Below are positions 63,933 to 64,000 of a stretch of 64,000 nucleotides of DNA, one piece after another. Below the pieces are notes generated by a model. The model had not been told where the DNA came from. It saw nothing but the letters and a program-made list of their open reading frames with translations, and ran no database searches. The stretch's first letter is position 1. Each line of letters starts with the position of its first letter. The translations under genes were made by a program, and so were the position numbers. This DNA is from [Eubacterium] hominis (GTDB lineage: Bacteria; Bacillota_I; Bacilli_A; Erysipelotrichales; Erysipelotrichaceae): assembly GCA_014337235.1 (NCBI GenBank), contig CP060636.1:1327385-1391384 (forward strand), given 5' to 3'.

Positions 63933-64000
63933 ATTCACCAATTAAAAAGGTAATGCAAATGTTTGCAAAAATTGCGTATAAAGAGGCCTTGAGTGCAGCA
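63929..64000 (+). CDS. agrD: AgrD-type autoinducing peptide precursor (partial, cut by window end)
   Basis: AGGAGG sets ATG 63929, overlapping the agrB stop. The visible 24 codons, MNSPIKKVMQMFAKIAYKEA and four more, make the short amphipathic leader typical of AgrD. The peptide core and C-terminal recognition tail lie beyond the window. Its position directly after agrB is the main evidence. Confidence 0.85.
   Translation, partial: MNSPIKKVMQMFAKIAYKEALSAA

Overview
The window is a low-GC, tightly packed stretch of a Firmicutes chromosome. It uses the standard code, strong AGGAGG-type ribosome sites and extended -10 promoters (TGnTATAAT). The gene set (mannose-family PTS under sigma-54, LevR-type activator, cellobiose-type PTS with two GH1 enzymes, many XRE regulators with membrane tails, an agr quorum-sensing locus) fits a gut-dwelling relative of the Erysipelotrichia. 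That placement is an inference from style and content; no rRNA or tRNA gene is present to confirm it.

Layout. 1-2940: small, mostly unrecognised soluble proteins, two of them broken (a GNAT acetyltransferase by a frameshift, a small acidic protein by an in-frame stop). 2939-9450: an HNH nuclease divergent from an AT-hook-like protein, a nitroreductase, a solitary AAA-ATPase/PD-(D/E)XK protein, an SDR dehydrogenase, an XRE regulator and a decayed gene tail. 9600-12335: AraC regulator, EamA exporter and DUF2000 protein in one operon, then a zinc-ribbon protein. 12360-15620: an accessory block of three XRE/membrane regulators and a hypothetical gene, with a 95-bp direct repeat that contains a duplicated gene tail. 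15911-21005: TetR regulator divergent from an ABC exporter of the FtsX type, with repeated dyad operators. 22304-27252: RpiR regulator and a 6-phospho-beta-glucosidase/PTS IIC/GH1 operon. 27453-30467: a YtaF/MntP-like membrane protein, an AAA/DUF4143 ATPase preceded by a 33-bp-period repeat array, and an XRE/DUF3796 pair.

30966-39837: gpmI, a FUSC-type exporter, a GNAT enzyme, an ECF sigma/DUF2461 pair, a YhgE/Pip membrane protein and a 43-residue small protein. 40020-44153: an ABC/FtsX pair convergent with an HTH-TPR regulator. 44644-53830: a self-contained sigma-54 regulon: rpoN, a LevR-like activator, three tandem sigma-54 promoter sequences, a mannose-family PTS (IIA, IIB, IIC, IID), an amidohydrolase-like protein, a YjbQ protein and an SIS-domain deglycase. 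By resemblance to fructoselysine/glucoselysine systems it probably takes up and cleaves a sugar amine. 53983-61145: a second small protein of the same family, an orphan 33-bp-period repeat array, rarA, a flavin-oxidase-like protein, and an operon of an ICMT-like methyltransferase, a GH3-family adenylating enzyme and a 7TM/GAF/GGDEF-like/HD-GYP protein. 61300-64000: agrA, agrC, agrB and the start of agrD, with a LytTR direct repeat upstream of agrBD.

The features least explained by known systems are (i) two four-unit arrays with a 33-bp period and alternating subtypes, one covering the promoter of an AAA/DUF4143 gene and one without a gene, and (ii) a family of three very small membrane proteins sharing an AT-x2-G-x-F-x-G-x3-Y core.
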